DNA of 64,000 nucleotides from Phoebastria nigripes (Eukaryota; Chordata; Aves; Procellariiformes; Diomedeidae). Under the pieces are notes generated by a model, which saw nothing but the letters and a program-made list of their open reading frames with translations, did not search any database and was not told where the DNA came from. Position 1 is the stretch's first letter. Every line of letters starts with the position of its first letter. This document shows positions 59,920-64,000 of this stretch, in pieces. A program made the translations under genes and the position numbers. The stretch covers positions 173,052 to 237,051 of the forward strand of contig JAYKAV010003097.1 of assembly GCA_035582835.1 (NCBI GenBank). Reading direction: 5' to 3'.

Positions 59920-60505
59920 TGTGCTGGTTTTGGCTGGGATAGCTTTATTTTCTGCATAGGAGCTAGTATGAGGCTAAGTTTTGGATTTGTGACCAAAACA
60001 GTGTTGATAATACAGGGATATTTTTGTTACTGCTGAGCAGTGCTTCCACAGAGTCAAGGCCCTTTCTGCTTCTTACACCACCTCACCAGCGAGTAGGCTG
60101 GGGGTGCACAAGAATTTGGGAGGGCATACAGCTGGGACAGCTGACCCCAGCTGACCAAAGGGGTATTCCATACCATATGATGTCATGCTCAGCATATAAA
60201 GCTGGGGGAAGAAGAAGGAAAAGGGGGACGTTTGAAGTGATGGCGTTTGTCTTCCCAAGTAACTGTTAACGTGTGATGGAGCCCGGAGATGGCTGAACAC
60301 CTGCCTGCCGATGGGAAGTAGTGAATGAATTCCTTGTTTTGCTTTGCTTGCATGCACGGCTTTTGCTTTACCTATTAAACTGTCTTTATCTGAACCCACG
60401 AGTTTTCTCATTTTCACTCTTCCGATTCTCTCNCCCATCCCACTGGGTGGGAGTGAGCGAGAGGCTGTGTGGTGCTTAGTTGCCAGCTGGGGTTAAACCA
60501 CGACA
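59920..60505 (+). repeat. 3' LTR of the provirus
   Basis: Same termini as the 5' LTR: TGTGCTGG at the start and CACGACA at the end. TATAAAG at 60,195-60,201 and ATTAAA at 60,374-60,379. It retains about 15 bases lost in the 5' LTR and lacks about 9 bases present there (after GGAGCCC near 60,285). Confidence 0.95.
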
Positions 60506-60510
60506 GTAAG
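60506..60510. repeat. Target site duplication GTAAG, right
   Basis: Identical to 56,828-56,832. It marks the end of the provirus. Confidence 0.9.
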
Positions 60511-63500
60511 CAAAATTATTTCTCTTAGAAATGGCAAGTCTTCAAGAAAACTGAATGTTTTTCCTATTAAACAGAACATTATGTGTCTGAAGAGTGGTCA
60601 AACTCAGGAAAATCACTATGTAGGAAAAACATTTCTTCAGCTGACATACCTATATGCTTTCAACTTATAGCTACCTACTTTGCTGGCAAAAAAAGGCACA
60701 GCTTTTTGTGCAAATTTAAGGCCCTCAGGAGAACATCTGGCCTCATGAACTCTTGTAATAAGTATCCCTTACATTTTGATTGCAGAATCAGTATTTCCAG
60801 GATTACCGTATGAAACATGATTGGTTTTAACTGAATACTGTCTTTTTTCACTTTTTCTTAGAATATTGTAGTTTGTATAATTACACTAAAAAGTTGGTTT
60901 AAATAGGTAGAAAATCAGGCATATAGTCCCATAATTGATCTGAAACTAGATCAGCTGTTGAAAATTGCATGGCAAGGAAACTATTACAAGAAAACTAATA
61001 TCCAAGTATACACTATTTTTTTCAGGCCTTACCCCATCCTGATGCTTCTCTGCTTCTGTTTATCTCCTTCCTTTTACTGCATCACCTAGCCCATAGCATT
61101 TCTCATTCACAGAGGCTACACTCACACAGACGTTTACATCGTAAGTACATCCATTTGGAGATGCTTCTTTTCACTTTTGGATCTTGAGGGAAGGAAAGTG
61201 CTATGTAAGAATTATCACTTTTAATTAGCGATCTCTCAGATTGGCAGCATGTAGAAAAGCTATGAAGGCAAAAGGAAATGGGATGATTTTAGCAGTGATA
61301 ATCATTACAGAGACAGGAGAAACCTTCACAGCAGTTCATTAGATGGGCCACCTGTGATTTAGGCAAGGCAGAAACAGCAGTCATACTGTCTACATCGGTA
61401 GTGCTCAACACAAAATTAAGGGCTAAGTCTTGTAGCCCAGGAGACAGAGTGGATCATACATGCTGCTCAGGGTTGAGCTCCTCTGGGCAGGCAGGGTACA
61501 TTCCTCTGTCCACACTATTCTGCCCTGGGTTTACTCTGAGTCCTGTGGTTGTATAGCATAATACATGGGTTTTTTTCAGTTCATAGTGTGAATAATAACA
61601 CGAAGACTGTGATATTTTTACAGCATGAAACAGGGTGTATACGTTGCATACCTTGGGCTATACTTTGACTGTGGAAGGATTCAGAGACTTCTGGGAGAGT
61701 GTTAGAGGATTCTGCAAGATGGGAGCAACTATATTGCCTACTAATCACTGACAAGCCTTCTTCATTAAATTAAGATGCCAGCAACAAGCAAAGTAAGTAC
61801 TAGTGAACAAGACTTGTACTTTCCTACCTTCTATTTCCAAATACTCATACCTGTTCCCACACTGACTGCAGGGACTTGCAGTGACAGGGTAGTGTGGTGG
61901 CCTGTCTTCAGGCATTTTGAATGGTTCCTCTTTTGTTTTCACTGTAGACTCTAGTGCCCACCAGTCCTTCAATGTAGACTTCTGATGTTGTCCAATTCTT
62001 CAACAGTTCTTATTGCTGAGCAATTTTACTAGCTGAACTACATGAAACCAAAGTGATTAAGGATCATTTGCAATCTAGATTTTTTTTATTAGAATTGTTC
62101 TGGATAAAAGTGTCCCTGTCTTTTATACAATGAAAATTAATGTTAAATATCTAGGCAGTATAATATTGAAATCCCTACATTCAATTACTACCAAAAAAAT
62201 TGACACAAAGTATGAGAAATATTAAACAGTGTTTCTGTCTTATTACTTAAATAAACTAGAATCTCTTCTTTGTAGGAATCATCTCTGGATATATGTGTAT
62301 TTAAAGCCAGGTGCATGAGAATGTATTTTGCCCTCAGTCTTTGCAGGGGAACTTTCTACGACATATCAAAATGATTACAGAATCATAGAATTCAAAACTT
62401 TGAAAGAGCACTGGATCAAATTCAAAGGAAAAATGAATTTTCTAATATCTGTATATTTTAAATTATATGTAACTGTAGTTTTTAAAGTTACTATTGTAAG
62501 TGTTGTAAGAAGATGTTATAACCACAGAGTTAATGCCGCTGCCTACAGCAAAATGGCAAACAGAGAGCCTGACAGAAGGGGAACTTTCTCCTGTCATAAC
62601 GACCTGTTCAGCCTATCGGAGGCTGAGCTATTTCCTTAATTTTACACAACCTTTGGGACTCTTTTTGACAGCCAGGTGTTCGGGGATAGATTCACACATG
62701 AAAATATGCCTGCCTAGCTTCATGTCTTCTGGCACAGTGAACAAGTGATAGAACAACAGAAGAAAAATGTAAAAGTGCAAGTATACACAACCAGTACAAG
62801 TTTTACAAATCAGGGACTGTATCAGCCTAATGGTAAGGCAGAATTCACTCCTTACTAACCAGTTTTAATACCAGTGTAACTAACTACATTTTTACCTCTC
62901 CTTGGGAATATCCAGATAGGACAAATCTATAAAAGCATGTTTAAATGGTGGTGTGGAATTATGCCTACATATTTACACTTATAAATGGACATAATTTTAT
63001 GCGATGTAGCTTTTTTTTTTAATAGAGGCAAAGAAGAATCCTAGCACTAGATCACCAAGAAATTTTTTTTATCTTACGTACTACATGATCATTTTTCTAC
63101 TTCAAAGAAACTGAATGTTAACAGTCCGAACAACTTGGAGTGAATAGTTTCACATATAATAAAGTTAATATCTTCTAAGTAGACTTAAATTTACTGAGGT
63201 GGAGATTCTTATCTAATTTGTGAGCTTTATTTGTAGTCAGTTTTGAAAATTATAATGCTGGAATGAAGGACGACAAAAAGATTTTAGAATTCTTTACAAG
63301 CTAGAGTTTGAAAGATAAGTAGAGAAGCTTCAGTGACCTATGTCTTTAGACTGTAAACTTAACCTGAGAGTTATATAAAATGTTGATACTCATCTTTCTT
63401 TTTCCTAGAAGCTAGGATATATTTAGGTATCCCTTCATTTGGCTACAGAAAGCAGGTGTACCATGCTTCTCAGTTTTGTTTTTTTCTCATCTCTAAATAG

Positions 63501-64000
63501 AAGAAAAGCCTTTCTTTTTGCTTGTTTGTGAGACAACTTGGAAAAAAAAAAAAATCACCAACTTTCTCAACCAAAGTCTGTGTCTTTTGTGACAGCCTTT
63601 GAAATCTTATCTTGACTGAGCCTCACTATATATATTCACGCATGGGAGCACAAATGGATTTACTATGAGAACTGGATCCTCCTTGTTTATTTCAGGCCCC
63701 ATTTAATGTCATTTATTTCCATCTGGTCATCAGTGGTATAATATGGGGGAAAAAAACCCACTTGGGTTTATGAGTAAAAAAAACAAAAGCCAACAACAGC
63801 TAAAAGACATACATCAGAGAGAGCTAAACTGGATGAATGCTTAGACCTTTGGCTGAGCTCAAGGTTATACTTGTTCTAAGGAATGTATTTGAGGCTGAAA
63901 GGCATCTTGCTGCTGTTTTGTTGCTGCTTTGATTCATCTCCTTTGTTCTTACATTTGTAGATGTGTAAGTTACCTTTGAGCTCTCCACACCATTGCAATA
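60511..64000. other. Unique AT-rich DNA to the window end
   Basis: No exon, RNA gene or clear interspersed repeat except a possible CR1 tail remnant at 62,377-62,425. Open frames up to 103 codons (62,328-62,639) lack domains. A and T runs lie near 63,011-63,020 and 63,542-63,554. Confidence 0.65.
62377..62425 (-). mobile_element. Possible remnant of a CR1 3' tail
   Basis: ACAGAATCATAGAAT is the CR1 tail word in minus orientation, and the following bases can be aligned loosely with the conserved block next to the tail. No further CR1 sequence follows, so the match may be chance. Confidence 0.3.

Larger units (their letters stand above)
56833..60505 (+). mobile_element. Gene-free endogenous retrovirus-type provirus, LTR to LTR
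   Basis: Two LTRs of 583 and 586 bases bound an internal region of about 2.5 kb, of which about 1.06 kb is a later CR1. A 5-bp target duplication GTAAG flanks the whole. A lysine-type primer binding site follows the 5' LTR and a polypurine tract precedes the 3' LTR. The remaining internal 1.4 kb shows no gag, pro, pol or env motif; instead it has a 12-unit tandem array. The element would have depended on proteins from another provirus. A hand alignment of the LTRs gives about 50 substitutions in about 560 aligned bases plus indels, so the insertion is not recent. The primer site is of the betaretrovirus/ERVK type, whereas the five-base duplication is more usual for ERVL, so the class is left open. 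Confidence 0.93.

Overview
The window looks like a stretch of a bird nuclear genome. The main evidence is its interspersed repeats: nine or more CR1-type LINE fragments that end in the CR1 tail (copies of ATTCTATG or ATTCTGTG), plus a provirus with LTRs of a type I recognise from bird genomes (termini TGTGCTGGTTTTGG and TTAAACCACGACA). I do not name the species. The background is AT-rich, with scattered single ambiguous bases typical of a draft consensus. I found no intact host gene, exon chain, tRNA, rRNA or CpG island; the longest open frames lie in retroelements or in low-complexity DNA. The window is best read as intergenic DNA or the inside of a very large intron.

Layout: 1-7,700 is unique AT-rich DNA with small microsatellites. 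7,710-11,005 holds two CR1 pieces and a sharply bounded GC-rich island with a 24-bp perfect palindrome. 11,006-18,940 is unique. 18,945-23,871 is dense: a long decayed CR1, a 27-bp relic made only of the two ends of an LTR and flanked by a 5-bp duplication, a GC-richer block with a hairpin, a possible very old reverse transcriptase relic and a younger CR1. 26,308-26,604 is a purine tract. 28,661-31,386 is a cluster of three CR1 pieces in alternating orientation. 34,399-35,600 is another CR1 with recognisable reverse transcriptase motifs. 35,601-50,850 is mostly unique DNA with microsatellites. 50,860-51,490 is the relic of a hAT-type DNA transposase. 55,633-55,935 is a very old CR1 relic.

56,828-60,510 is the best resolved element: a complete LTR-to-LTR provirus with a 5-bp target duplication (GTAAG), a lysine-type primer binding site, a polypurine tract and a 49-bp tandem array where genes would be. 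I see no gag, pol or env. A CR1 of about 1.06 kb has inserted into it in the antisense orientation with a 12-bp target duplication. The rest, to 64,000, is unique AT-rich DNA.

The elements form a time series: a hAT relic and a CR1 type shared with other reptiles (very old), a decayed CR1 at 18.9 kb, several mid-age CR1 types with distinct 3' tails, the provirus, and a CR1 inside the provirus (youngest by nesting). I found no cooperative gene system. The most unusual items are the 27-bp LTR-end relic, the gene-free provirus with its tandem array, the hAT relic, and short local duplications that abut CR1 5' breakpoints.
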